Notes: a model not told the origin generated them from the letters alone. A stretch of 45,418 nt of DNA from Paenibacillus koleovorans NBRC 103111 (GCF_004000845.1 NZ_BIMA01000052.1:1-45418); one strand, 5' to 3'. Shown: positions 16,476 through 24,680, counted from the first letter of the stretch. Numbers and translations: made by a program.

Positions 16476-17702
16476 GTGGCATTCTCGTGGAAACGCAATT
16501 TATTCGTCTTATGGATCGGCTCGTTTCTGGTCAGCATGGCCTATTCGATCTCAGTCCCGTTCATGTCCATCTATCTGGAGAAAGATCTCGGCGTTACAAG
16601 CCATCTGGAAGCTTGGACCGGCATCATCTTCGCCGCCACATTTCTGGCGGGTGCCTTGATCGCTCCGTTCTGGGGCTCGCTCGCCGACAAATACGGCCGT
16701 AAACCGATGATGCTCCGCGCAGGCTTCTGCCTGTCGATGTGCTACTTCCTCTATTATTTAGTAGACGGCCCTTATGAGATGCTCGCCGCTCGGATGCTGG
16801 AGGGGCTGCTCGCCGGGTACATTCCGTCCGCCATCGCGATCATCGCCACCAACACGCCGGAGAAACAAGTCGGCTACGCGCTCGGCATCATCTCTACCTC
16901 CAGCGCGGCGGCGGGCATTATCGGACCGCTCTTGGGCGGCGTCGTCAGCCATCTCGTCGGACCTCGCGACACGTTCGCCTTCGCCGGCATCATGGTGTTC
17001 GTCGCGTTCCTGATCGCCATCTTCTGGGTGAAGGAGCCGTCCTTCAACCGGACCAAGGCGAAGCGCTCGTCCGTGCTCTCGGATCTCAAGCAAGCCAGCC
17101 AGAACCGCAGCTTGATGGTAGCGCTCTTCATGGTGTTCGTGGTAACCAGCTCCGTCATGCTGCTGGAGCCTCTGCTCACGATCTATGTCCAGCAGCTCGG
17201 CACCGACGATTCGTCGGCATCGCTCTACGCCGGCATTATTTTCTCCGCGGTCGGCATCGCTACCCTGATCGCCGCCCCTTGGTGGGGCAAGTACGGCATG
17301 AAAGCCGGCTACGAGCGCGTGCTGTTCATCGGCCTACTCGGCGGCGGGGTCGGCAACCTGCTGCAGCTGTTCATCCCGAACCTGTTCGGCTTCGGGGCGC
17401 TGCGGTTCGGCTACGGGCTGTTCTTCGCCGCCGTCTATCCGGCGCTGAACGCCATCATCGCCGAGCGCACCGACCCGTCGTTCCGCAGCCGCGCGTTCAG
17501 CTTGAATTCGTCAGCCAACATGATGGGGCTGATGGCCGGTCCGCTGTTCGGCGGGTTGATCGCCACACAAGTGCCGATTCCGATCGTGTTTTTCTTGACC
17601 GGAGCCAGTTTGCTGGGGATGGCGATCCTCATGCGGCTGCCGCGATTCGCGATCGGGAATGCGCCGGCCCTCCGGACGGAGACCAGCTCCGCCGTGGAAT
17701 GA
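16476..17702 (+). CDS. MFS transporter, MdtG-like
   Basis: About 408 residues, twelve membrane segments. The A-motif GSLADKYGRKPMMLRAG is well conserved after the second helix, and the GIISTSSAAAGIIGPLLGGV segment in helix 5 matches the antiporter C-motif. These features fit the proton-driven multidrug exporters of the MdtG/NorA type. The start is set at a GTG with AAGGAA nine bases upstream; a GTG three codons earlier abuts that site. It lies divergent from the other MFS gene with a 195-base gap, and ends in a strong terminator. Confidence 0.85.
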   Translation: MAFSWKRNLFVLWIGSFLVSMAYSISVPFMSIYLEKDLGVTSHLEAWTGIIFAATFLAGALIAPFWGSLADKYGRKPMMLRAGFCLSMCYFLYYLVDGPYEMLAARMLEGLLAGYIPSAIAIIATNTPEKQVGYALGIISTSSAAAGIIGPLLGGVVSHLVGPRDTFAFAGIMVFVAFLIAIFWVKEPSFNRTKAKRSSVLSDLKQASQNRSLMVALFMVFVVTSSVMLLEPLLTIYVQQLGTDDSSASLYAGIIFSAVGIATLIAAPWWGKYGMKAGYERVLFIGLLGGGVGNLLQLFIPNLFGFGALRFGYGLFFAAVYPALNAIIAERTDPSFRSRAFSLNSSANMMGLMAGPLFGGLIATQVPIPIVFFLTGASLLGMAILMRLPRFAIGNAPALRTETSSAVE

Positions 17703-17718
17703 GCCAGCCTGCGCCGTT

Positions 17719-17751
17719 AAGCCGTTTTCCCTTAGGGGAAGCGGCTTTTTT
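17719..17751 (+). terminator. terminator of the MdtG-like gene
   Basis: AAGCCGTTTTCCC pairs with GGGGAAGCGGCTT (one G-T wobble) around a short loop, followed by TTTTTT. Confidence 0.9.
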
Positions 17752-17802
17752 GCGCTAGACAGCAGGGCTTAAATATGGATAATTAGGGGTGACAAGCATC
17801 CG

Positions 17803-17826
17803 AGCAACTCCCTCATCCGATGGGGA
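17803..17826 (+). repeat. 24-bp direct repeat, copy 1
   Basis: AGCAACTCCCTCATCCGATG plus four bases (GGGA). It matches 22 of 24 positions with copy 2 at 18442-18465. It lies 21 bases before the GTG of the coiled-coil protein gene, in its leader or promoter. Confidence 0.7.
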
Positions 17827-17847
17827 TCTTAGAAGAGGTAAGCATCC

Positions 17848-18360
17848 GTGGACATCGACAACCAAGCCCAAGCCGCCCTGCGTTCCGGCATCGGATCGAA
17901 GTTAATCAAGATTGCAATTGTAATCGCTTCCATCGGATTGATTTATGGGTGCGTCCACTTCTTCCTCGCCCTCGCGGAGAAACATCGCGCCGAGCAGGAG
18001 AAGCTGGGCCAGCTGATCGCCTCGCTCAATGCAGAGAAGCTTGTGCTGGATCGGCTGGAGAGCGAGCTGTTCACCCAGAACAAGGCGATGAGCGGCTTGA
18101 AGACCGAAATCGACGCCCTCAAGAAGGAGATTACCGCGTTCGAGAGCAAGCCGGTCCCCGGTGCCGCCGCGAATACGAAGTACAAGAACGACGTCGACGC
18201 CTACAACAAGCTCGCGGACCAGTACAACGCCCAGTCGAGCACGTACAATTTGAAGTACAAGGAGTACTCGAGCCAGATCGAAGCTTACAATGCGAAAGTA
18301 AACGAGGCGAACGGTCTGTCCAAGGGCTCGGGGTCGACCCGGACCGTTGTGGCGAATTGA
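17848..18360 (+). CDS. membrane-anchored coiled-coil protein of unknown function
   Basis: A 170-residue protein with a single N-terminal membrane helix (about residues 18-43, KLIKIAIVIASIGLIYGCVH) followed by a long charged helical region with heptad-like spacing (about 44-160) rich in Glu, Lys, Gln and Tyr. The short N-terminus before the helix suggests an anchored protein with most of the chain on one side, probably outside. The GTG start has AGAGG nine bases upstream. No family is recognised. Its leader contains copy 1 of the 24-bp direct repeat that also precedes the next gene. Confidence 0.65.
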   Translation: MDIDNQAQAALRSGIGSKLIKIAIVIASIGLIYGCVHFFLALAEKHRAEQEKLGQLIASLNAEKLVLDRLESELFTQNKAMSGLKTEIDALKKEITAFESKPVPGAAANTKYKNDVDAYNKLADQYNAQSSTYNLKYKEYSSQIEAYNAKVNEANGLSKGSGSTRTVVAN

Positions 18361-18441
18361 TGGATTCATTTCCACACCATCTCATTGTATAAGTTTCTTG
18401 TACATTATGATATGATTGCTGATGGCTTAGGTACAACCAAT

Positions 18442-18465
18442 AGCAAATCCCTCAGCCGATGGGGA
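18442..18465 (+). repeat. 24-bp direct repeat, copy 2
   Basis: AGCAAATCCCTCAGCCGATG plus four bases (GGGA). It matches copy 1 (17803-17826) at 22 of 24 positions and ends eight bases before the ATG of the small membrane protein gene, providing its purine-rich ribosome site. Confidence 0.7.
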
Positions 18466-18472
18466 ATTGAAA

Positions 18473-18700
18473 ATGGTGAATTGTATGTATTTGAGAATTT
18501 CTACACAAATCGCATTATTGACAACTCTGTTATTTACATTCGCTTGGTTAGGTGTTGCGCTTCAAATTGAGTGGGTTTACAAAATGAAGTTTGTTGAATA
18601 CTTAGGGATTTTGATGGGCGTCGGATTGTTCAATTTTTTCGTCTCCATACTTTCGTTGTCTAGGAAACAACCGAGGAGCGAAAGAAACCATGAGCAATAG
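18473..18700 (+). CDS. small two-helix membrane protein (AT-rich cassette, gene 1)
   Basis: A 75-residue protein with two hydrophobic segments (IALLTTLLFTFAWLGVAL and YLGILMGVGLFNFFVSILSL) and a basic tail. No family is recognised. The ATG at 18473 has GGGG eight bases upstream; a TTG two codons earlier is less likely. The gene overlaps the next one by 11 bases, which indicates translational coupling. The DNA from about 18360 to 19390 is clearly AT-richer than either side, and codon use differs accordingly. Confidence 0.55.
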   Translation: MVNCMYLRISTQIALLTTLLFTFAWLGVALQIEWVYKMKFVEYLGILMGVGLFNFFVSILSLSRKQPRSERNHEQ

Positions 18701-19208
18701 AGCAGGTTCCTTTTTCGGGTTAATTGGATCACTTCTGCTAATAATCGGTTTTATTATGAGTCGATACGCTTCGGAAATACTCTCGAACATGGATATCTAT
18801 CTTGACGAGGTTGTCGATTTTGCATTTAAAGTAATTGACATTTATCCATACTTTTTAATGAGTGCAGGTGTATTTATTTCGGTTTTTTTGATTAATTTTC
18901 TTAAAAAAATACGCTTACGCCGAATCAAAAATATATATGAACTAATTGAAGAAATGAGGGATGATCCCCTGAACCGAGCTAATGCATACAGTACTTGGTT
19001 AAAAGGAATGGGAGTTGCATCATTTGTGTTAGGTTTAATCTTAGGCATCTATCTATGGTCCCAAGACGAGTTGCCTGTGACCGAAACTTCGAGGCTCATG
19101 TTAGGTCTCATTCCAATACTGTACTCTTTCGTCGGCGGCATTTTTTTATTAGCCTTCGGAGAGATCATCAACCTGCTGCAACAAATAAAAGACAAAAAAG
19201 GAATCTGA
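18690..19208 (+). CDS. four-helix membrane protein of unknown function (AT-rich cassette, gene 2)
   Basis: A 172-residue protein with four predicted membrane helices (about residues 8-25, 52-72, 105-124 and 136-157) and a basic cytoplasmic loop between helices 2 and 3 (KKIRLRRIKNIYELIEEMRD). No enzyme motif or family is recognised. GAGGAG lies upstream of the ATG, inside the end of the small partner gene. The pair looks like one unit whose products act together in the membrane; function is unknown. Confidence 0.65.
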   Translation: MSNRAGSFFGLIGSLLLIIGFIMSRYASEILSNMDIYLDEVVDFAFKVIDIYPYFLMSAGVFISVFLINFLKKIRLRRIKNIYELIEEMRDDPLNRANAYSTWLKGMGVASFVLGLILGIYLWSQDELPVTETSRLMLGLIPILYSFVGGIFLLAFGEIINLLQQIKDKKGI

Positions 19209-19233
19209 ATTTCTGCATAATTGAAATCGAAGT

Positions 19234-19264
19234 AAAGCCCATTTCCACTTGGGCTTTTATTTTC
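19234..19264 (+). terminator. terminator of the AT-rich membrane cassette
   Basis: AAAGCCCA (19234-19241) pairs with TGGGCTTT (19250-19257), followed by TATTTT. Confidence 0.8.
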
Positions 19265-19393
19265 AACATAAAATCGAACATACATTCCTGTCTATCCACA
19301 AAGCTATTCACATATAACTTGAGGGATCAACTTGAACCTCGACTTATGCAAGCCTTTCTCTCTCGAATTGTGGATTGGACTTTGACCCAATGA

Positions 19394-19987
19394 TTAATCG
19401 AAATCGTAACGCTGCTCCTTGAAGGGATCTCCATACATATGGTACCCATTCCGCTCCCAGAAACCCGGCTTATCCTTCGCCATAAACTCCAGGCCGCGCA
19501 GCCACTTGGCGCTCTTCCAGAAATACAGGTGAGGCACGACCATCCGCATCGGGTAGCCATGCTCGGGCGAGAGCAGCTCGCCATTGTGTTTGATGCCGAA
19601 AAAGCTCGTCTCCCGCAAGAAATCGTCCAACGGCAAATTCGTCGTCCACCCGTGCTCGGCATGCAGCATGACGTACCCGGCTTCGGGCTTCAGCTTCACC
19701 TTTTCCATCACGGTCGAGACCGCCACGCCCTCCCATACATTGTCCAGCCTGGACCAAGTCGTCACGCAATGGATGTCATTGTGGAATTCCCGCCGGGGCA
19801 GCGCCATAAACTCCTTGTAGCTGATCTTCACTTCCTCTTCCACTAATCCGAAAATGCGGAAATCCCACAGCCCCATATCGCGATAGTACGGCACTTGGCC
19901 ATAATGCAGCACGGGGAAGCCTTGGGTGACGGTTTGCCCAGGGGGCACGCGGCTCGGATCAACGGGCGGATTCGATTTCGAGAACAT
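19394..19987 (-). CDS. sulfite-oxidase-like molybdopterin oxidoreductase
   Basis: A 197-residue protein with the core of the oxidoreductase molybdopterin-binding domain (sulfite oxidase family; YuiH-like in Bacilli). The motif NDIHCVTTWSRLDNVWEGV contains Cys74, the expected molybdenum ligand. RIFGLVEEEVKISYKEFMAL and the later EHGYPMRMVVPHLYFWKSAK are also typical. There is no dimerisation domain or haem domain, as usual for this short subgroup. AGGAGG lies nine bases before the ATG at 19987; an ATG nine codons upstream is inferior. The true substrate is unknown. It would need cofactor genes elsewhere. Confidence 0.88.
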   Translation of the reverse strand: MFSKSNPPVDPSRVPPGQTVTQGFPVLHYGQVPYYRDMGLWDFRIFGLVEEEVKISYKEFMALPRREFHNDIHCVTTWSRLDNVWEGVAVSTVMEKVKLKPEAGYVMLHAEHGWTTNLPLDDFLRETSFFGIKHNGELLSPEHGYPMRMVVPHLYFWKSAKWLRGLEFMAKDKPGFWERNGYHMYGDPFKEQRYDFD

Positions 19988-20081
19988 CGGAAAAAACCTC
20001 CTTTTATCGCTCACAAACCTATCTTGGTTCCATTATAGCAAAAGTATTCCGCCGGTCGAAGACCGCAACAAAATCGTCCAC

Positions 20082-20111
20082 TTGAACGGGCAACCTCAGA
20101 AAAGGTACAAT
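20082..20111 (+). promoter_or_regulatory. promoter of the AraC sensor gene
   Basis: TTGAAC (20082-20087), an 18-base spacer and TACAAT (20106-20111), about 60 bases before the TTG start. Confidence 0.6.
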
Positions 20112-20170
20112 ATTAGTAGTGAAAGCGCATTTTTTGGATACTAGCCTAAACTTGGTCAGGAGGGATTTCC

Positions 20171-22528
20171 TTGAAAACGTTCAAGGAACTGCTGAACCGC
20201 CGGCGCAGCATATGGCTGACCTGGCTTCTATCCTATGTCACGATTTTGCTGCTTCCGATCTTGCTGAGCATTTTCGTCTACGCGGCTTCCAGCCGTACGC
20301 TCAAGAACGAGATCCACCAGGCGAACAATGCGTTGCTCAGTCAGGTGCGCGAATCGATGGACAACCACTTCCAGGCGATGGAGCGGTTGAATTTCGAGCT
20401 GACCTGGAATATCCGTATCCAAGACGTCCTCTACTCCAACAAATATTTGAATAGCCCGAACGACCGCGCTTACGATCTCTATACGGTAGCCCAAGACATG
20501 AAGCAGTATAAGAGCGCCTACACGTCAGTAGACTTTTTTTATTTGTATATGCCCGGCACGAATACGGTCGTTCTGCCCAGCATGGTACGCGAGGAAGAGT
20601 TTGCCTTCAACCTGCTGCACCGCCGTCCCGACTACTCGATCGAGCAATGGCAACAGGTCGTAGGACAACTGGACTTCAAAGGCTTCGTGCCGATGGTTCG
20701 ATTGAACGACAGCGGGAAGGTGACGCCGACCGTCGCTTACGTCAGCACCTATTCGGCGGGTGGCGGCGATCCCGTCGCTACCAACGTTATCATGATCGAT
20801 CAATCCCGCATCCTGGGCACGATCCAGAACGTCGAGCTGTTCAATAAAGGCCATGTGCTTATTCTGAATAATCGCGACGAGCCGTTGTTGTCGAATTCGG
20901 AGATGAACCTGCCGGCTGATTTTCCTTACCAGTCGCTGCTTGATACGTCAGGTTTTTTCTATTACGACCGCGGCGGCGAGAGATACGAAGTTTGGTACAT
21001 GAAGTCCGGCAAGTCCGGGCTCAAATACGTCTCTATGATTCCTAGCAGCCTGTACTGGGAAAAAGCGACCTACATCCGTAACTTGACGCTCGTCAGCATC
21101 GTCATCAGCTTGATCGGCGGCGGGCTGCTCACGACGTTTTTCCTGCGGAAAAATTATAATCCGGTGCGCCGTCTCGTCCAGTCGCTGTCCGGCAAGGCGC
21201 CGCTCAACCTTGGCAAAGGCGTAAACGAATTCCGCTTCATCCAGCAGTCGATCGACAGCACGCTGTCGCAGATGGAGCAGCAGAAGCAGCTGCTGCGCTC
21301 CCACTTCATCACTCGGCTGCTGAAAGGCCGGCTCGATACCCATATTCCGATCGAGGAGTCGCTCGCCACATTCAAGATGAGCTTCGTCTCGGAACGTTTC
21401 GCCGTCATCCTGCTGTCGATCGAGCCGACCGGCCTTTATTACGAGCGCATCCAGGGACTCGATCCCGAGGAGAAGCGCAAGCTGCTGCTGTTCATCGTCA
21501 CGAACGTGGTCGAGGAGATCGCCGGCCAGAATAACCGCGGCTATATTGCGGAAGTCGGCGAGACGCTGGCTTGCCTGATCAACTTCGTGCAGACGGACGA
21601 GGAGCAGCAGCGGGCGGATTTGAGGCGGATCGCGGAAGCTTCGCAGCAGTTCCTGCTCGAGCATTACCACATGCATCTGACACTCGCCATCAGCGGCATT
21701 CACCACTCTTACGCAGGCATTACCAAAGCCTACTCCGATGCCCTGGATGCGCTTGAGTATAAGCTGGTGCGGGGGACAAACGAGATTTTGTCGTACGAGG
21801 ACATCCATCGGCAAACGAACGACTCCGAGGTCGGCTATTATTATCCGCTCCAGGTGGAGCAACAGCTTATTAATTTTGTCAAAACCGGCGATTACGAAAA
21901 AGCGAAGCAGTCGCTGAACGAAATTATCGCGCAAAATATTTACCGTCCCGGCGTGACCGTATCGGTTCCTTTTGCCCGCTGCCTTATGCTGAATCTGGTC
22001 AGTACCTTGATCAAGACGATCAGTGAGATCGGCAACCTGCAGGAGAGCTTCTTCGTGCAAAACCCGAAACGGATCGAGCGGCTCACAACGTGCGAAACGA
22101 TTCAAGAGATGCAGCAGCAGATGAACGATCTGCTCAGGCAGGTGTGCGACTACACGAGCGCCAAGCGGCAGCAGAACATGCAGGAGACGCGCAAGAATGC
22201 GCTGAACGAGCTGATGGAGCGTATTATCGCCGTCATCGAGCGCAGCTACAAGGACCCGAACCTGAACATCTCGACGATCGGCAACGAGTTCGATATGAAG
22301 CCGACTTATCTCTCGAAGCTGTTCAAGGACCATACCGGGGAAGCGCTGCTCGACTACATCAACAAGTATCGGATTATGAAGGCCAAACAAATGATCGCCG
22401 AGCGGGGCAAAAACGTAAGCGACGTCTCCGGCTGCGTCGGCTTCAACGATGTGAATGCGTTCATCCGCACGTTCAAGAAGTATGAGGGCATCACGCCGGG
22501 CAAGTTCAAGGAGTCTCTGCAGTCGTAA
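20171..22528 (+). CDS. membrane sensor AraC-family transcriptional regulator
   Basis: 785 residues. One N-terminal membrane helix (about 15-38, WLTWLLSYVTILLLPILLSI), an extracytoplasmic sensor region (about 40-298), a second membrane helix (about 300-322, LVSIVISLIGGGLLTTFFL), a cytoplasmic linker and GGDEF-like-fold middle part, then a C-terminal AraC DNA-binding domain (about 676-785) with the usual two helix-turn-helix units (LNISTIGNEFDMKPTYLSKL and VSDVSGCVGFNDVNAFIRTF). This one-component type is frequent in Paenibacillus next to LplABC-like sugar transporters. The start is TTG with CAGGAGG six bases upstream. It very likely senses an extracellular ligand or binding-protein state and activates the downstream transporter operon; the ligand is unknown. 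Confidence 0.9.
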   Translation: MKTFKELLNRRRSIWLTWLLSYVTILLLPILLSIFVYAASSRTLKNEIHQANNALLSQVRESMDNHFQAMERLNFELTWNIRIQDVLYSNKYLNSPNDRAYDLYTVAQDMKQYKSAYTSVDFFYLYMPGTNTVVLPSMVREEEFAFNLLHRRPDYSIEQWQQVVGQLDFKGFVPMVRLNDSGKVTPTVAYVSTYSAGGGDPVATNVIMIDQSRILGTIQNVELFNKGHVLILNNRDEPLLSNSEMNLPADFPYQSLLDTSGFFYYDRGGERYEVWYMKSGKSGLKYVSMIPSSLYWEKATYIRNLTLVSIVISLIGGGLLTTFFLRKNYNPVRRLVQSLSGKAPLNLGKGVNEFRFIQQSIDSTLSQMEQQKQLLRSHFITRLLKGRLDTHIPIEESLATFKMSFVSERFAVILLSIEPTGLYYERIQGLDPEEKRKLLLFIVTNVVEEIAGQNNRGYIAEVGETLACLINFVQTDEEQQRADLRRIAEASQQFLLEHYHMHLTLAISGIHHSYAGITKAYSDALDALEYKLVRGTNEILSYEDIHRQTNDSEVGYYYPLQVEQQLINFVKTGDYEKAKQSLNEIIAQNIYRPGVTVSVPFARCLMLNLVSTLIKTISEIGNLQESFFVQNPKRIERLTTCETIQEMQQQMNDLLRQVCDYTSAKRQQNMQETRKNALNELMERIIAVIERSYKDPNLNISTIGNEFDMKPTYLSKLFKDHTGEALLDYINKYRIMKAKQMIAERGKNVSDVSGCVGFNDVNAFIRTFKKYEGITPGKFKESLQS

Positions 22529-22582
22529 TGTTCCCTAACTATGAACTGAATTTCGCTTTAACCGCCCCCTCCACACAATTTG

Positions 22583-22638
22583 TGAACCTAAGTACACATT
22601 TGGCGAAGCCGGCTTCGCGAATTATGTACTTAGGTTCA
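22583..22638. repeat. 56-bp palindromic repeat, TGAACCTAAGTACA family, copy 1
   Basis: Outer arms TGAACCTAAGTACA and TGTACTTAGGTTCA are a perfect 14-bp inverted repeat. The centre GCGAAGCC-GGCTTCGC is a second perfect palindrome. A diverged copy with the same layout lies at 34064-34127. Confidence 0.85.
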
Positions 22639-22765
22639 TAATCGACTGCTTTCCGAATCCCACCGATAACCAGACCGCTACCTTGCAAAATTACTGCCGT
22701 CGCCCCTCGCTTACCCCTCCCGGCCGTCCCATCTACAAAATCGCCAAAACCGCGCCGCTACGCGG

Positions 22766-22792
22766 AAAAGAGCCTCATTGTATGGCTCTTTT
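22766..22792 (+). terminator. terminator-like hairpin after the AraC sensor gene
   Basis: AAAAGAGCC (22766-22774) pairs perfectly with GGCTCTTTT (22784-22792). The right arm ends in TTTT, as in factor-independent terminators. It also overlaps the right arm of a larger 11-bp stem (22730-22740 with 22789-22799). Confidence 0.65.
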
Positions 22793-22849
22793 GTAGATGC
22801 GATTGTATATTTTGCATGCCGTTCAGGCGAAACTAAAGATCGAATTGGA

Positions 22850-22855
22850 TATAAT
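22850..22855 (+). promoter_or_regulatory. -10 box of the sugar ABC transporter operon
   Basis: Perfect TATAAT, but no TTGACA-like element at 16-18 bases. This fits a promoter needing an activator, presumably the adjacent AraC regulator. Confidence 0.55.
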
Positions 22856-22868
22856 TGCGATTGAGAAA

Positions 22869-22883
22869 ATGTAAGCGTTGCCA
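22869..22883 (+). promoter_or_regulatory. cre site (CcpA operator)
   Basis: ATGTAAGCGTTGCCA fits every fixed position of the Bacillus cre consensus WTGNAANCGNWNNCW. It begins about seven bases after the expected transcription start, a usual position for CcpA repression by blocking RNA polymerase. This predicts catabolite repression of the transporter. Confidence 0.75.
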
Positions 22884-22958
22884 TTATGCTGAAAGCACGA
22901 GGACGCAACAGCGAGCCTCGTCACGAAAACTCGGGAAACCGTTTCAAGGAGGTCTCAC

Positions 22959-24626
22959 ATGAGCAAAGCCAAATTCAAAATGTGGACTGCTGTATCGGCC
23001 ATCTTAGTAGCAAACAGCTTCCTGGTAGCATGCTCAAGCAACGGCTCAGACAACAAAGGGGCATCGACTTCACCATCCGCTTCAGCATCCGCTTCGCCAT
23101 CCACCGCGGCATCCGCGTCGCCTGCAGCCGCAACGAAGTACCCGATGCAGACGACCACACAAGTGACGTTCTGGCAAGAGCTCACAGGCAATCTCGTAGG
23201 CGTGAAATCTTCACAGGTGGACGTTCCATTTTATCAGAACTGGACCAAGGTCACCGGGGTGCCGGTCAAGTACATCACTGCGCCGCCGAACCAAGGCAAA
23301 GAAACGCTCAACGTCATGCTCGCTTCCGGCGACCTGCCCGACATGATCGACTACAACTTCCTCAGCTTCCCGGGCGGTCCTGAGAAGGCGATCAAAGACG
23401 GTTACATCTTAAGGCTGAACGACGTCATTGACAAATACGCGCCTAACCTGAAGAAATACCTGAAAGACCATCCAGAAATCGATAAAATGTCCAAAACGGA
23501 CAACGGCAGCTACTATGCGTTCCCGTTCATCCGCGGAGACGAATCGCTGATGGTGTTCCAAGGACCGATCATCCGGAAAGACTGGCTGGATGAGCTCGGC
23601 CTGCAAGTGCCGACGACTATCGACGAATGGTACACCGTCCTGAAGGCCTTCAAGGAAAAGAAAGGCGCAACCGCACCGCTCTCCCTCGTCGGTCTGCCTA
23701 GACCGCTCAATGAATCCGGGGCCGGCGCATTCGTTGGCGCTTACGGCGTCACAAGGGACTTCTACTTGGATGGCAGCACGATCAAGTTCGGTCCGATGCA
23801 GCCTGGCTTCAAGGATCACTTGGCCAACATGCGCAAATGGTACTCCGAAGGCTTGCTCGACAAAAACTTGGCTACTGCCGACGTAAAGGTGCTCGACGCC
23901 AATTTCGTATCCGGCGCTACCGGAGCGACGGTCGGCAATGCAGGCGGCGGCATCGGCCGCTGGCAGCCGCTGGTTGAAGCGAAGGATCCGAAGGCCGTGC
24001 TAGTACCGGCTCCATATCCGGTGCTCAAGAAAGGCGACACGCCGAAATTCGGCCAGCGCGACGACCCCTTCACGCCAGGCGGGATGGTGGCCATCACTGC
24101 GAAGTCCAAAAACGTAGAGCTGGCAGCCAAGATGCTGGATTATGGCTATAGCACGGAAGGCGGCATGTTCTTCAACTTCGGTACCGAAGGCGTCAGCTAC
24201 AAGCTGGAGAACGGCTATCCGAAGTACACCGACCTGCTGATGAAGAACCCGGATAAGCTCGTACCGGCTCAAGCGATGGCGCTGCATATCCGCGGCAACA
24301 GCGGCGGTCCGTTCATCCAAGACAAACGCTATATCGAGCAATACTTGGCCCTGCCGCAGCAACGCGACGCCATCAACATTTGGGCGAAGACCGACGCCGC
24401 CAAGACGAAGCTGCCTCCGATCACGCCGACTCCGGAAGAGAGCACGGAGTATGCCAAGATCATGACCGACATCGACACGCTCGTGGACGAAATGACGCTC
24501 AAGATTATCCTGGGCACCGAGCCGCTCGATTCGTTCGACAAATACGTGGACAAAATGAAGTCGCTCAAGATCGATCGCGCGCTGGAAATCAAAAAAGCCG
24601 CTTTGGACCGTTACAACAAACGCTAA
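22959..24626 (+). CDS. extracellular solute-binding lipoprotein of a sugar ABC transporter (LplA/LipO-like)
   Basis: 555 residues. A lipoprotein signal peptide ends in a lipobox FLVAC with Cys25 as the lipidated residue; a Ser/Ala/Pro-rich linker (about 30-60) connects it to the binding domain. The rest is a family 1 type solute-binding protein of the large Paenibacillus LplA group (AKYPMQTTTQVTFWQE-like start, DLPDMIDYNFLSFPGGPEKA, YYAFPFIRGDESLMVFQGPI). These capture oligosaccharides at the membrane surface. AGGAGG precedes the ATG. First gene of an operon with two permeases; no ATPase follows, so it must use a shared multipurpose ATPase such as MsmX. Confidence 0.92.
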   Translation: MSKAKFKMWTAVSAILVANSFLVACSSNGSDNKGASTSPSASASASPSTAASASPAAATKYPMQTTTQVTFWQELTGNLVGVKSSQVDVPFYQNWTKVTGVPVKYITAPPNQGKETLNVMLASGDLPDMIDYNFLSFPGGPEKAIKDGYILRLNDVIDKYAPNLKKYLKDHPEIDKMSKTDNGSYYAFPFIRGDESLMVFQGPIIRKDWLDELGLQVPTTIDEWYTVLKAFKEKKGATAPLSLVGLPRPLNESGAGAFVGAYGVTRDFYLDGSTIKFGPMQPGFKDHLANMRKWYSEGLLDKNLATADVKVLDANFVSGATGATVGNAGGGIGRWQPLVEAKDPKAVLVPAPYPVLKKGDTPKFGQRDDPFTPGGMVAITAKSKNVELAAKMLDYGYSTEGGMFFNFGTEGVSYKLENGYPKYTDLLMKNPDKLVPAQAMALHIRGNSGGPFIQDKRYIEQYLALPQQRDAINIWAKTDAAKTKLPPITPTPEESTEYAKIMTDIDTLVDEMTLKIILGTEPLDSFDKYVDKMKSLKIDRALEIKKAALDRYNKR

Positions 24627-24634
24627 TCATCCGG

Positions 24635-24659
24635 GGGGAGGACGTCATCCGTCCTCCCC
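24635..24659 (+). promoter_or_regulatory. intercistronic hairpin
   Basis: GGGGAGGACG pairs perfectly with CGTCCTCCCC (loop TCATC) between the binding-protein and permease genes. There is no T run after it. Such hairpins usually protect the upstream message from 3' exonucleases and help make more binding protein than permease. Confidence 0.7.
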
Positions 24660-24680
24660 TTATAGTAGAGGAGGGATGAC

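Larger units (their letters stand above)
22529..22958. other. 430-base intergenic regulatory region before the sugar ABC operon
   Basis: From left to right it holds a 56-bp palindromic repeat (22583-22638), a folded element with three stems including a terminator-like hairpin (22730-22799), a -10 box TATAAT (22850-22855) with no strong -35, and a cre site (22869-22883). No gene was found. Confidence 0.65.

Noticed and set aside
17803-17826. Known riboswitch in the leader of the coiled-coil gene
   Set aside because: The sequence does not match any riboswitch core I know, and no clear expression platform is visible. It is recorded as a direct repeat only.
20118-20133. cre-like sequence near the AraC sensor promoter (GTGAAAGCGCATTTT)
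   Set aside because: Two consensus positions fail (first W and the late C), so support is weak compared with the site at 22869-22883.
20948-22390. Long open frame antisense to the AraC sensor
   Set aside because: It has the composition of a mirrored gene and no start signal.
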